Shown here: one piece after another, positions 53,312 to 61,813 of the stretch
Numbering within the stretch: the stretch's first letter is position 1
Layout of the letters: each line of letters opens with the position of its first letter
Source: WVYX01 sp039592335
GTDB taxonomy: Bacteria; Gemmatimonadota; Gemmatimonadetes; Gemmatimonadales; GWC2-71-9
DNA: 64,000 bases
Reading direction: 5' to 3'
Assembly (NCBI GenBank): GCA_039592335.1
Contig: JBDHBX010000011.1
Span: 27,671 to 91,670 of the forward strand
Notes under the pieces: generated by a model
Seen by the model: only the letters and a program-made list of their open reading frames with translations
Database searches by the model: none
Told to the model about the DNA's origin: nothing
Translations under genes and position numbers: made by a program

Positions 53312-54757
53312 ATGAGCGACGAGCTGCGGATTACTCCACGAACGACGGATTTCAGCGCCTGGTACAACGATGTGATCATGCGGGCGGAGCTGGCCGATTA
53401 CTCGCCGGTGCGCGGTTGCATGGTGATCCGCCCCAACGGCTATGCCGTGTGGGAGCTGATGCAAGGGGCGCTGGACGCCATGTTCAAGGAGACGGGACAC
53501 CAGAACGCCTACTTCCCGTTGTTCATCCCCCAGGGGTTCCTGGCCAGGGAGGCGGAGCACGTCGAGGGATTCGCGCCGCAGACGGCGGTGGTGACCCACG
53601 GTGGGGGGAAGGAGCTGGAAGAGCCCCTGGTGGTGCGCCCCACCTCGGAAACGATCATCTACGCGATGCTCTCCAAGTGGATCCAGAGTTACCGCGATCT
53701 CCCGGTGCTGCTCAACCAGTGGGCCAACATCGTGCGCTGGGAGATGCGCACGCGGCTGTTCCTGCGGACCACGGAGTTCCTGTGGCAGGAGGGGCACACG
53801 GCCCACGCGACCTCAGAGGAGGCCGAGGAGGAAACCCTCCTCATCCTGCAGATCTACCGCCGGTTCATGGAAGAGTGGATGGCCATGCCTCCGCTCACGG
53901 GGCCGAAGACCGACGCGGAAAAGTTCGCCGGGGCGGTCCGGACGTACGCGTGTGAGGCCCTGATGCAGGACAACAAGGCGCTGCAGGCCGGGACATCGCA
54001 CTTCCTGGGGCAGAACTTCGCTAAGGCCTTCGACACGCAGTACCAGACGGCCGATGGCAAACTGGATTACGTGTGGAGCACATCGTGGGGTGTGTCGACG
54101 CGATTGGTCGGCGGCCTCATCATGAGCCACAGCGACGACGTCGGTCTGATCTGCCCGCCACGCCTCGCGCCGATCCAGGTGACCGTCGTTCCGATCTGGA
54201 AGTCCGACGCCGAGAAGACCGCTGTGCTGGAGAGCGCGCAGCAGCTCGCGCAGGCACTCCGGGCGGCGGGCCTCCGGGTGCACGTCGACGACCGCGACGG
54301 GATGAAGCCGGGGGCGAAGTATTACGAGTGGGAAGGGAAGGGCGTGCCGGTGCGCCTCGAGGTGGGACCGCGCGACGTCAAGCAGCAGCAGGCCATGCTG
54401 GCGCGGCGCACCGGGGGGAAGGCACCGGCGCCGGCGGCCGGCATCGTGGAGACGGTCCAGACCGTGCTGGCCGAGATCCAGGATGGCCTGCTGAGCGCGG
54501 CGCGCCAGCGGCGCGACGAGAACACGGTCAGGAACGTCACCAAGGAGCAACTCATCGAGCTGATGGAGGGGGTGGGAGGATTCGCGTACGGTGGGTACTG
54601 TGGCTCGCCGGCCTGTGAAGAGGGGGTGCAGCAGGCCACCAAGGCCACGATCCGGGTCCTACCCGACGAGGAGTTCCGCTCCGATCCCGCTCCGTCCACG
54701 TGCGTATGGTGCGGCAAGAACGCCAGCCTCGAGGCGGTGTGGGCACGCGCCTACTGA
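53312..54757 (+). CDS. proS: Prolyl-tRNA synthetase, archaeal/eukaryal type
   Basis: Class II synthetase of 481 residues lacking the INS editing insertion of the bacterial type. The order is catalytic core (PTSETIIYAML, WEMRTRLFLRTTEF, TSHFLGQNF), anticodon-binding domain and a C-terminal zinc-binding-like domain containing CGSPACEE and CVWCG. This matches the shorter archaeal/eukaryal-type ProRS found in scattered bacteria. The frame is open upstream into hisS, but ATG 53312 begins the family N-terminus. The 3' end overlaps lysA by 19 nt. Confidence 0.94.
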   Translation: MSDELRITPRTTDFSAWYNDVIMRAELADYSPVRGCMVIRPNGYAVWELMQGALDAMFKETGHQNAYFPLFIPQGFLAREAEHVEGFAPQTAVVTHGGGKELEEPLVVRPTSETIIYAMLSKWIQSYRDLPVLLNQWANIVRWEMRTRLFLRTTEFLWQEGHTAHATSEEAEEETLLILQIYRRFMEEWMAMPPLTGPKTDAEKFAGAVRTYACEALMQDNKALQAGTSHFLGQNFAKAFDTQYQTADGKLDYVWSTSWGVSTRLVGGLIMSHSDDVGLICPPRLAPIQVTVVPIWKSDAEKTAVLESAQQLAQALRAAGLRVHVDDRDGMKPGAKYYEWEGKGVPVRLEVGPRDVKQQQAMLARRTGGKAPAPAAGIVETVQTVLAEIQDGLLSAARQRRDENTVRNVTKEQLIELMEGVGGFAYGGYCGSPACEEGVQQATKATIRVLPDEEFRSDPAPSTCVWCGKNASLEAVWARAY

Positions 54758-56028
54758 GCGAGAAGACGACGGCCCTCGCCGAGATCGCCGGGGCCGTCGG
54801 GACGCCAGTCTACGTGTACGACGCTGCCGCGGTGCGCGCCCAGTACCAGGAACTCGCGAGCGCGCTGGCGCCGACCCCTCATCGCATCTACTACTCGGTC
54901 AAGGCCAACAGCAACCTCGCCGTGCTGGGGTTGCTGCGCCGGCTCGGTGCCGGCGCCGATATTGTCTCGGCCGGGGAGCTAGCCCGCGTTCGCCGCGCGG
55001 GCTTCGATCCCACCGACATCGTATTCAGCGGCGTGGGCAAGACCGCCAACGAGTTGAGCCAGGCGCTCGCCGAGCGCGTATCGCTGGTGAACGTGGAGTC
55101 GTTCGCCGAGCTACGCCTCCTCAATGAGATCGCGCGAGCGGAGGGTTTCGTGGCGCCCTTCGGAATCCGGGTCAATCCGGATGTGCCGACGCCCACACAT
55201 CCCTACACGCAGACCGGCGATGCGGCGAAGAAATTCGGTACGCCCGTCCAGGACGTGCTCCCGATGGTGCATTGGTCTCTGGAGCAGCCGGGCCTCGAGT
55301 TCCTCTCGCTCGGGATGCACCTCGGCTCCCAGATCTCCGAGGCGAGACCCTTCCGCGAGGGGGCGGAACGGCTCGGGCGAATGGTATGCCAACTGCTGGC
55401 CGAGGGTGTCACGAGCATGCGCTCGATCGACGTGGGTGGCGGACTCGGCATCCAGTACCGGTCGGAGCCGGCCCTGGCGGTGGAGGCGTTCGCGGCGGCC
55501 GTGCGACCGCTGCACGAGACGACGGGGCTCCCCCTGATCGTGGAGCCCGGGCGGTGCCTGGTGGGGAATGCCGGCGTGCTGCTCGCGCGCTGTCTCTACC
55601 GCAAGGCGACCAGCGAGAGGGAGTACGTGATCACCGACGCGGCCATGAACGATCTCCTGCGGCCGAGCCTATACGGCGCGGAGCACGACGTCCGGGTGGT
55701 CGCGGGTGCCGAACAGGTGAGTGCGGCCTCGGACGCACCGGGGCCAGGTCGAGTGGATGTGGTCGGGCCGATCTGCGAGTCGGGCGATTTCCTGGCGCTC
55801 GACCGGGAGCTGCCGGGGGCGGCGCCCGGAGCCCTCCTCGCGGTGTCCGGCGCGGGTGCCTACGGGTTCACGATGAGCTCGAGCTATAATTCACGCCCGC
55901 GGGCGGCGGAGGTGCTGCTCGACGGCGAGCAGTGGGCGGTCGTGCGACGGCGGGAGACGTTCGAGGACCTGATCCGCGGTGAGCGACTGCTCGAGGAAAC
56001 AGAACTCGGTGCGATAGAGCAACCATGA
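54739..56028 (+). CDS. lysA: Diaminopimelate decarboxylase
   Basis: PLP enzyme giving L-lysine from meso-diaminopimelate, 429 residues. PLP Lys55 lies in YYSVKANSN; HLGSQI, GGGLGIQY and EPGR follow, and the Cys of the CESGD active-site motif is present. GTG 54739 has GAGG 5 nt upstream and overlaps the proS end by 19 nt. Its stop overlaps the guaA start (ATGA). It also serves wall precursor supply indirectly by setting the DAP pool. Confidence 0.94.
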   Translation: MGTRLLSEKTTALAEIAGAVGTPVYVYDAAAVRAQYQELASALAPTPHRIYYSVKANSNLAVLGLLRRLGAGADIVSAGELARVRRAGFDPTDIVFSGVGKTANELSQALAERVSLVNVESFAELRLLNEIARAEGFVAPFGIRVNPDVPTPTHPYTQTGDAAKKFGTPVQDVLPMVHWSLEQPGLEFLSLGMHLGSQISEARPFREGAERLGRMVCQLLAEGVTSMRSIDVGGGLGIQYRSEPALAVEAFAAAVRPLHETTGLPLIVEPGRCLVGNAGVLLARCLYRKATSEREYVITDAAMNDLLRPSLYGAEHDVRVVAGAEQVSAASDAPGPGRVDVVGPICESGDFLALDRELPGAAPGALLAVSGAGAYGFTMSSSYNSRPRAAEVLLDGEQWAVVRRRETFEDLIRGERLLEETELGAIEQP

Positions 56029-57584
56029 CGGATCTCTCCAACGGCATCTTGATCCTGGACTACGGCTCACAGTACACGCAGCTCATCGCGCGGCGGGTGC
56101 GCGAGTCGCACGTGTACTGTGAGATCCACCCGCCGCCCGAATCGGTAGACGATGTCCGCAGGCGTCACCCCAAAGGGGTGATCCTGTCGGGCGGCCCGCG
56201 GTCGGTTTACGAGGAAGGGGCACCCCAACTCCCCGACGGCTTCGCCCAGCTCGAGATGCCGATCCTCGGGGTGTGCTACGGGATGGGATTGCTGAACCTG
56301 GCGGCCGGCGGCACGGTCGAGCCGGCGGGGGAGCGGGAGTACGGGCGCGCGGAGATCGAGATTCGCGATCCGGGAACGCTGTTCGCAGGCTTCGATCCGG
56401 GTGAGCGCTCGCACGTGTGGATGAGCCACGGCGACCGCATGACCGGCTTGGCCGACGGCTTCGAGGTCCGCGCCTCCAGTGCCAACAGTCCGATCGCCGC
56501 CTTCGCCCACCCGGAGCGCCGGCTGTACGGTGTGCAATTCCATCCTGAGGTGCACCACACGCCCCGCGGTGGCGAGATCCTCAACAACTTCCTGTTCCAA
56601 ATCTGCCAGTGCACACCCGACTGGACCCCCGGGCACTTCATCGCGGAACAGGTCACAGCGATTCGAGAGCGCGTGGGCGATTCCGCGCGGGCCATCTGCG
56701 GGCTCTCGGGGGGGGTGGATTCCGCGGTCGCCGCCGCATTGGTGCACCGGGCGCTCGGCAACCGGCTCACGTGCATCTTCGTGGATCACGGCCTGCTGCG
56801 CATGCACGAGGCGGAATACGTCGAGCGCGTGTTTGGAGCGGCGCTGGGCATCGACCTGCGGTCGGTGGACGCTTCCGAGCTGTTCCTGGACCGGTTGCGC
56901 GACATCGAGGACCCGGAGGAGAAGCGACGCATCATCGGGCACACGTTCATCGACGTCTTCGAGGAGGGAGCGCAGGACGTGGGCGACGATGTTGGGTACC
57001 TGGTCCAGGGGACGCTCTATCCCGACGTGATCGAGTCGGTGTCCCCGCGCGGCGGCCCCTCGGTCACGATCAAGACCCACCACAACGTCGGCGGGCTCCG
57101 GCCCGACCTCCCGTTCGAACTCATCGAGCCGCTGCGCGAGCTCTTCAAGGACGAGGTGCGCCACGTGGGACGGGAGCTCGGCCTGCCGGAGGAGATCGTA
57201 GCGCGCCATCCGTTCCCGGGTCCAGGGCTCGCCGTGCGCATCCTCGGCCCCGTCACCGAGGAGCGCGTCCGGGTACTGCAGGAGGCGGACGCGATCTATA
57301 TGGAGGAGATCCGTCGGGCGGGCTGCTACGATGACATCTGGCAGGCGTTCGCGGTGCTGCTTCCCGTGCAGGCAGTGGGGGTCATGGGTGACGCCCGCAC
57401 CTACGAGAACGTGGTCGCCCTGCGCGCGGTGACAAGCACCGACGGCATGACGGCGGACTGGTATCCCTTCGCGCCCGACGTGATCGGCCAGATCGCCAGC
57501 CGCATCATCAATGAGGTGAGCGGCGTGAATCGCGTCGTCTACGACGTGAGCTCGAAGCCACCCGCGACCATCGAGTGGGAGTAG
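56025..57584 (+). CDS. guaA: GMP synthase (glutamine-hydrolysing)
   Basis: Amidates XMP to GMP. The 519-residue protein has an N-terminal class I glutaminase domain (Cys84 in GVCYGMG; His and Glu in FHPEVHHT), an ATP-pyrophosphatase domain with P-loop GLSGGVDSAVA, and a C-terminal dimerisation domain ending in PPATIEWE. It ends the accD-guaA run and converges on ptsN with a 12-nt gap. Confidence 0.96.
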   Translation: MTDLSNGILILDYGSQYTQLIARRVRESHVYCEIHPPPESVDDVRRRHPKGVILSGGPRSVYEEGAPQLPDGFAQLEMPILGVCYGMGLLNLAAGGTVEPAGEREYGRAEIEIRDPGTLFAGFDPGERSHVWMSHGDRMTGLADGFEVRASSANSPIAAFAHPERRLYGVQFHPEVHHTPRGGEILNNFLFQICQCTPDWTPGHFIAEQVTAIRERVGDSARAICGLSGGVDSAVAAALVHRALGNRLTCIFVDHGLLRMHEAEYVERVFGAALGIDLRSVDASELFLDRLRDIEDPEEKRRIIGHTFIDVFEEGAQDVGDDVGYLVQGTLYPDVIESVSPRGGPSVTIKTHHNVGGLRPDLPFELIEPLRELFKDEVRHVGRELGLPEEIVARHPFPGPGLAVRILGPVTEERVRVLQEADAIYMEEIRRAGCYDDIWQAFAVLLPVQAVGVMGDARTYENVVALRAVTSTDGMTADWYPFAPDVIGQIASRIINEVSGVNRVVYDVSSKPPATIEWE

Positions 57585-57596
57585 CTACCCCGCCCT

Positions 57597-58049
57597 TCAA
57601 ACGCCCTTCTCGTCCAGCAGCTGCAGGAACGCGTCCGCCGAGTCGAGCGCGCCCAGCCGGTCGGGTACGTCCGGCTCCTTCGCGAACTGGGCGATCTTCC
57701 CCAGCACGGGGAGATACTGATTCGAGACTTCCAGTGGCGGCGCCACGATCAGGAAGAAATCGTAGACCGGCTTGTCGTCGATCGCCTTGAAGTCCACTCC
57801 GTCAGCCTTGCGGCCGAAGGCCACCCGCAAGCGGTTCACCACCAGGGAGCGGCAGTGCGGGATCGCGATTCCGCGCCCGATGCCGGTGGATCCGAGGTTC
57901 TCGCGCCGCTTGAGCATCTTGTACAGCATCGCCTCGGACTTCTCGTCCAGCTTGAGCAGCGTGATGAGTTCCTTCAGGATCTCGTCCTTCTCCGATCCCT
58001 CCAGCTTGAGGGAGATGGCGTCAGGCGAGAAGAATTCTTTTAGATGCAT
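57597..58049 (-). CDS. ptsN: PTS IIA-like nitrogen-regulatory protein
   Basis: A 150-residue phosphocarrier of the IIA-fructose/Ntr fold. The phosphorylatable His65 is in the family motif GIAIPHCRS, and the YDFFLIVAPP strand is conserved. No fructose transport domains accompany it, so a regulatory IIA-Ntr role is likely; the partner kinases (PtsP, NPr) are not in the window. The frame continues upstream, but ATG 58049 begins the family-like MHLKEFFSP and follows a good promoter. Confidence 0.87.
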   Translation of the reverse strand: MHLKEFFSPDAISLKLEGSEKDEILKELITLLKLDEKSEAMLYKMLKRRENLGSTGIGRGIAIPHCRSLVVNRLRVAFGRKADGVDFKAIDDKPVYDFFLIVAPPLEVSNQYLPVLGKIAQFAKEPDVPDRLGALDSADAFLQLLDEKGV

Positions 58050-58081
58050 GATCGTCGTGGTTGAATGTGGAATGACCGCGA

Positions 58082-58111
58082 AACGTAACGGCACGCCGGC
58101 GAGCCTGTCAA
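58082..58111 (-). promoter_or_regulatory. Promoter of ptsN
   Basis: On the minus strand TTGACA (58111-58106) is followed by TTACGT (17-nt spacing) or TACGTT (18-nt, 58087-58082). Predicted start about 58076. It stands back to back with the dusB promoter. Confidence 0.65.
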
Positions 58112-58120
58112 ACCGTTCGG

Positions 58121-58149
58121 TTGCCGGTGGCTCCGAGGCTCGTTAAGTT
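58121..58149 (+). promoter_or_regulatory. Promoter of dusB, giving a near-leaderless mRNA
   Basis: TTGCCG (58121-58126) and TAAGTT (58144-58149) with 17-nt spacing. The expected start, around 58156, is only about 3 nt before the ATG at 58159, and no Shine-Dalgarno exists in that space. Confidence 0.45.
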
Positions 58150-58158
58150 CGCTCTACG

Positions 58159-59142
58159 ATGGCGTTTCCGTATCCTGTGCGCGCAAGCGTTCCGCTCTTC
58201 CTGGCTCCCATGGCCGGGGTGTCGGAACCTCCGTTCCGACGCCTGTGCCGCTCGTTCGGTGCCGACGTAGTGGTTTCGGAGTTCCTGTCGTCCGAGGGGC
58301 TGCGCCGGGGCATCGAGAGCGTGCACGACGGCGCGTACTTCACGCCCGAGGAGCGTCCCATCGGGATCCAGCTGTACGGCGCCGACGCCGACGCGATGGC
58401 CGAGGCGGCGCGCCTCGTCGAGGAGCACTACGGTCCCGACTTCATCGACATCAACTTCGGGTGCCCGGTCAAGAAGGTCGTGAAGCGCAACGGCGGGTCG
58501 GGGTGCCTCAAGGACCTCGACTTGGTGCAGCGCATCATCGGGGCCGTGCGGGCGGCAGTGCAGGCACCCGTCACTGTGAAGATCCGCAGCGGCTGGGACG
58601 AGGCCACGCGCAGTCCGGTTGAGATCGCGCTGCGCTGCCAGGACGCCGGCGCGCAGGTGCTCGCCCTGCACCCGCGGACCCGTACGCAGATGTACGAAGG
58701 GCACGCCCGGTGGGGAGAGATCGCCGACGTGAAGCAGGCCCTCGAGATCCCGGTTATCGGCAACGGTGACATCCGGATGGCCGAGGATGTCGTGCGCATG
58801 CGGCGTGAGACCGGCTGTGACGGTGTGATGATCGCGCGCGGATCGTTCGGCAACCCCTGGCTGTTCCAGCAGGCGCGTGCGCTGCTGGACGGACGCACGC
58901 CGCGCGCGGCCCCCTCGGCGGCCGAGCGCTTTGCCGTCGCGCTGCGGCACGCGCGGCTCCAGGTCGAGATTCAGGGCGACGACCGGCGCACCGCGATCGA
59001 GTTCCGCAAGCACTTGGGGTGGTACGTGCGCGGTCTTCCCCGCGCGGCCGCCCTGCGCCAGCGCCTCCATCAGATCGAGTCGATGGCTGAGATCGAGCGC
59101 GTCTTCCGCGGGTACCTGGAGCCCTTCCAGGCCGTCGGGTGA
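58159..59142 (+). CDS. dusB: tRNA-dihydrouridine synthase (DusB-like)
   Basis: FMN enzyme reducing uridines in the tRNA D-loop, 327 residues. PLFLAPMAGVSEPPFRRL at the N-terminus, the catalytic Cys102 in INFGCPVKKV, KIRSGWD and the VIGNGDIRM phosphate-binding segment are conserved. The NFGCP and HPRTRTQMYEG blocks suit the DusB branch. The mRNA may be nearly leaderless. Its stop overlaps larB (GTGA). Confidence 0.93.
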   Translation: MAFPYPVRASVPLFLAPMAGVSEPPFRRLCRSFGADVVVSEFLSSEGLRRGIESVHDGAYFTPEERPIGIQLYGADADAMAEAARLVEEHYGPDFIDINFGCPVKKVVKRNGGSGCLKDLDLVQRIIGAVRAAVQAPVTVKIRSGWDEATRSPVEIALRCQDAGAQVLALHPRTRTQMYEGHARWGEIADVKQALEIPVIGNGDIRMAEDVVRMRRETGCDGVMIARGSFGNPWLFQQARALLDGRTPRAAPSAAERFAVALRHARLQVEIQGDDRRTAIEFRKHLGWYVRGLPRAAALRQRLHQIESMAEIERVFRGYLEPFQAVG

Positions 59143-59897
59143 GCGAGGAACACCTCCGCGCCCTCGTCGAGCAGGTGTCCCGGGGGGAGTTGACCCCGGA
59201 CGAGGCCCTGCAGCAGTTGAGCCGATTCCCCATCGATGAACTCCCATATGCGCAGGTGGATCACCTGCGGCCTTTGCTCCAGGGGTTCCCGGAGGTCGTG
59301 TTCTGCCAGGGCAAGACCGTGGAGCAGGTGCTGGGGATTTGCGAATCCCTGGAGGCGAGCTCGGGAGGGTTCCTGGCCACCCGAGCCGAGCCGGCAGTGC
59401 AGGCCGCGCTGCGGGAGCGGTTCCCCCGCGTGGAGGTGAACGAGCTGGCACGAACGGTGCATTTGAGGCCGGATAGGGAGGCCCCGGTGACAGGTGCCGG
59501 CGTGATCCTCGTCGTGACGGCGGGCACCTCAGATCTGGCGGTGGCCGAGGAAGCGGCGGTGGTGGCCCGAGCCATGGGGAATCGGGTTGAGGTCCTGGCC
59601 GATGTCGGGGTGGCCGGCATCCACCGCATCCTGCGGCAGTCGGAGTTGCTGAATGAGGCTTCAGTCCTCATAGTTGTCGCAGGCATGGATGGTGCCCTGG
59701 CCAGTGTCGTGGGGGGGATGGTCAGAGTGCCGGTCATCGCTGTCCCGACCAGCGTGGGCTATGGAGCTGCCTTCGGAGGGATCTCGGCGTTGCTTGCGAT
59801 GCTCAATTCCTGTGCCTCCGGTGTGGTCGTCGTGAACATCGACAACGGGTTCGGTGCCGCGGTGGCGGCGTCCCGCATCAACCACCTGCACTCATGA
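59139..59897 (+). CDS. larB: LarB-family pyridinium-3,5-bisdicarboxylate synthase
   Basis: A 252-residue protein of the LarB family: NaAD carboxylase/hydrolase that starts synthesis of the nickel-pincer (NPN) cofactor of lactate racemase. The C-terminal half is a PurE/AIR-carboxylase-like domain (VVTAGTSDLAVAEEAA, AGMDGALASVVGG, PVIAVPTSVGYG). The N-terminal domain starts MSEEHLRALVEQV. GTG 59139 overlaps dusB. No larC, larE or lactate racemase gene is in the window, so it is either an orphan here or its partners lie elsewhere. Confidence 0.9.
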   Translation: MSEEHLRALVEQVSRGELTPDEALQQLSRFPIDELPYAQVDHLRPLLQGFPEVVFCQGKTVEQVLGICESLEASSGGFLATRAEPAVQAALRERFPRVEVNELARTVHLRPDREAPVTGAGVILVVTAGTSDLAVAEEAAVVARAMGNRVEVLADVGVAGIHRILRQSELLNEASVLIVVAGMDGALASVVGGMVRVPVIAVPTSVGYGAAFGGISALLAMLNSCASGVVVVNIDNGFGAAVAASRINHLHS

Positions 59898-61336
59898 CCC
59901 TCTTGCCCTTCGTCGTGGGACTCGTGCTCGGCCTCCTCCTGGGTGCTGTGGTGCACGCCTGGTGGGAGCGGCGTCGCATGGGGGGCGTGGGTCCGGAGCT
60001 CATGCCGGCCGACGTGCCCCACGTGGTGGATCTGCTGCGGCGAGCACACCGGGCCGCCGCCGCCTGTCTCGTGATTCCCGAGGGGGAGCCCGTGCTGTCG
60101 CTGGACGAGCCCCCGCCACCGGACGCACTGGTGGACCGGGCGATCGCGACGGCGCGGCTTTCGCTGGCCGATGGGCGGGAGCACGTGCTGCGCGAGGGGG
60201 ATGTCATCGTGGCGGTGGGCGACGGGCAGATCGGGAGCGCCGTGGTGCTGGCGTTCGACGCGGTCGCGCCCGCGGACGTGCGCCAGATCGCCGACGACCT
60301 GCGGAAGTTCCTGGCCGAGCTGAGGGTGGAACGCCTGCGGGAATACCGCATGCACCAGGACCCGGCCGGCGCGCCCGACTGGATGGTGATGGGGGCCGAG
60401 TCGGTCGAGGCCATCTCCTTCGGCCTGTGCGAGTCGGTGCGGGCCCTCACCGGCCGCCACGCGGCGGTGGTGGTGCGGGACCCTGCGGTCACGGAGGCAT
60501 CGGTGGTCGCCGTGTCCCGTCAGGCGGACCGGCGCTTGCTCGGGCTCCGGGTGAGGCCCGATTCGGCGGTGGGCAGGGCATGCTCCGGCGACATCCCCGT
60601 CGCGGGCGCGTCGCCCGACGACCTGTTTGGCAGGTCCCACGAGGACCGGCGCCGCCGCACCGATCCGGGGACGGCGTTCCCGCTGCACGACGGCGCGCAA
60701 GGATGCGGTGCCCTGGTGGTGTTCGGGCCACCACACACCTTGGAACCGAGCGTGCAGGAACGGATCGCGTTCATGACCGTCGACGCCGGGCCACGGCTCA
60801 ACAACGCGGTCAAGGTAAGGGCCGCCGAGACCCAGGCCATGACGGACCGGCTCACGCAACTCCCCAATCGCGCTGCCCTGGAGGGAGCCCTCAAGAACTG
60901 GGGGGATGGCCCGGCTACAATGCTGTGCGTGGATATCGACCGGTTCAAGGAAGTGAACGACACCCACGGGCACGCCGCGGGGGACGCCGCGCTGAAGCAC
61001 GTGGCCCGGCTCTTCCGCCAGGCCCTGCGCGACGACGACCTGGCGACCCGCATCGGGGGCGAGGAATTCGCGATCTGGCTGCCGCATACGCCCCTGCCGT
61101 CGGCCCTGGACGTGGCGGAGCGCATCCGCAAGTCCGTGGAGCGCTCGGTCGTGCGGTGGGGTGGCACGGAGCTCACGATCACCTGTTCGGTCGGCGTGAG
61201 CGCCTACCCCCAGATCGTGTCCGACCTGAGGAACCTGCTGCCGTCGGCCGATTCCGCGCTGTACCAGGCCAAGCACAGGGGGCGCAACCGGGTGGAAGCG
61301 GCGGCGGGGACGGGCAGCAGGGCACCCTCTCCCTAG
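59894..61336 (+). CDS. Diguanylate cyclase, membrane-anchored, GGDEF domain
   Basis: A 480-residue protein that probably makes cyclic di-GMP. One N-terminal membrane helix (LLPFVVGLVLGLLLGAVV) precedes a long region with GAF-like traits (residues 100-300, unassigned), then the GGDEF domain. The active-site motif is GGEEF at 388-392 and the inhibitory I-site RxxD is at 379-382 (RDDD), five residues ahead, so enzymatic activity with product inhibition is expected. It overlaps larB by 4 nt (ATGA), suggesting a shared transcript with dusB-larB. Confidence 0.92.
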   Translation: MTLLPFVVGLVLGLLLGAVVHAWWERRRMGGVGPELMPADVPHVVDLLRRAHRAAAACLVIPEGEPVLSLDEPPPPDALVDRAIATARLSLADGREHVLREGDVIVAVGDGQIGSAVVLAFDAVAPADVRQIADDLRKFLAELRVERLREYRMHQDPAGAPDWMVMGAESVEAISFGLCESVRALTGRHAAVVVRDPAVTEASVVAVSRQADRRLLGLRVRPDSAVGRACSGDIPVAGASPDDLFGRSHEDRRRRTDPGTAFPLHDGAQGCGALVVFGPPHTLEPSVQERIAFMTVDAGPRLNNAVKVRAAETQAMTDRLTQLPNRAALEGALKNWGDGPATMLCVDIDRFKEVNDTHGHAAGDAALKHVARLFRQALRDDDLATRIGGEEFAIWLPHTPLPSALDVAERIRKSVERSVVRWGGTELTITCSVGVSAYPQIVSDLRNLLPSADSALYQAKHRGRNRVEAAAGTGSRAPSP

Positions 61337-61367
61337 TAAGCCCGCCGCGTGAGGGGATTCCCGTGCG

Positions 61368-61391
61368 GGGAGGCGCTTGCTGGCGCCTCCC
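61368..61391 (+). terminator. Perfect 9-bp hairpin upstream of ssrA
   Basis: Stem GGGAGGCGC/GCGCCTCCC with loop TTGCTG, 31 nt after the cyclase stop. There is no T run after it. The loop is exactly the proposed -35 of the tmRNA promoter, so it may serve either role, or be coincidental. Confidence 0.4.
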
Positions 61392-61406
61392 GGCGTTGCG
61401 TATGTT
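61377..61406 (+). promoter_or_regulatory. Probable ssrA promoter
   Basis: TTGCTG (61377-61382) and TATGTT (61401-61406), spacing 18 nt. The predicted start about 61413 lies 11 nt before the mature tmRNA 5' end, leaving a short 5' leader for RNase P removal. Confidence 0.5.
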
Positions 61407-61423
61407 TCATGGTAGCCGAGAAA

Positions 61424-61778
61424 GGGGGCGACTGGCTTCGACGGGTCTGGTGAAGGTTTCGCAGCGTGTCCAGGATTCCCGGTGTCCTGGTTCAATCACT
61501 GGGGACTACACAACTGCCAATACTGACTTGGCCTTGGCTGCGTAAGCTCTGCTTACTGCACCTGCCCGCGAGGTAGCCCGCCCGAGGCGGCACGCGGGTA
61601 TCGCAAATTCGGGCTGGCGCGGCGTGATGCCTCTGCACGCAGCGTGAGATTCTTGGGAGGCTTGTCCGCCGATTTGGCCGGCTGGGCGCCAGTCGACGGA
61701 GACCTCAAGCGCAGCCTACGCACGTAGAAGCGGATCTGGATCGAGGTTCGGACCGGGGTTCGATTCCCCGCGCCTCCA
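61424..61778 (+). ncRNA. ssrA: Transfer-messenger RNA (tmRNA)
   Basis: The trans-translation RNA, about 355 nt. The 5' end GGGGGCGACTGGCTTCGACG and 3' end with T arm GGTTCGATTCC then CGCCTCC are diagnostic; GGGGGCG pairs with CGCCTCC (one G-U pair), with discriminator A at 61778. CCA is not encoded. The tag frame ends at TAA 61543-61545; reading back gives ...DYTTANTDLALAA, so the proteolysis tag ends LALAA. The exact resume codon is not determined (GGG 61501 or GAC 61504 are candidates). It is single-piece, not circularly permuted. Confidence 0.95.
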
Positions 61779-61784
61779 TCAGGG

Positions 61785-61807
61785 AAGGCCACGAAATCCG
61801 TGGCCTT
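61785..61807 (+). terminator. Terminator of ssrA
   Basis: Perfect 9-bp stem AAGGCCACG/CGTGGCCTT with a 5-nt loop, starting 6 nt after the mature tmRNA 3' end. It ends in a very short T run. Confidence 0.6.
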
Positions 61808-61813
61808 TCGGCG

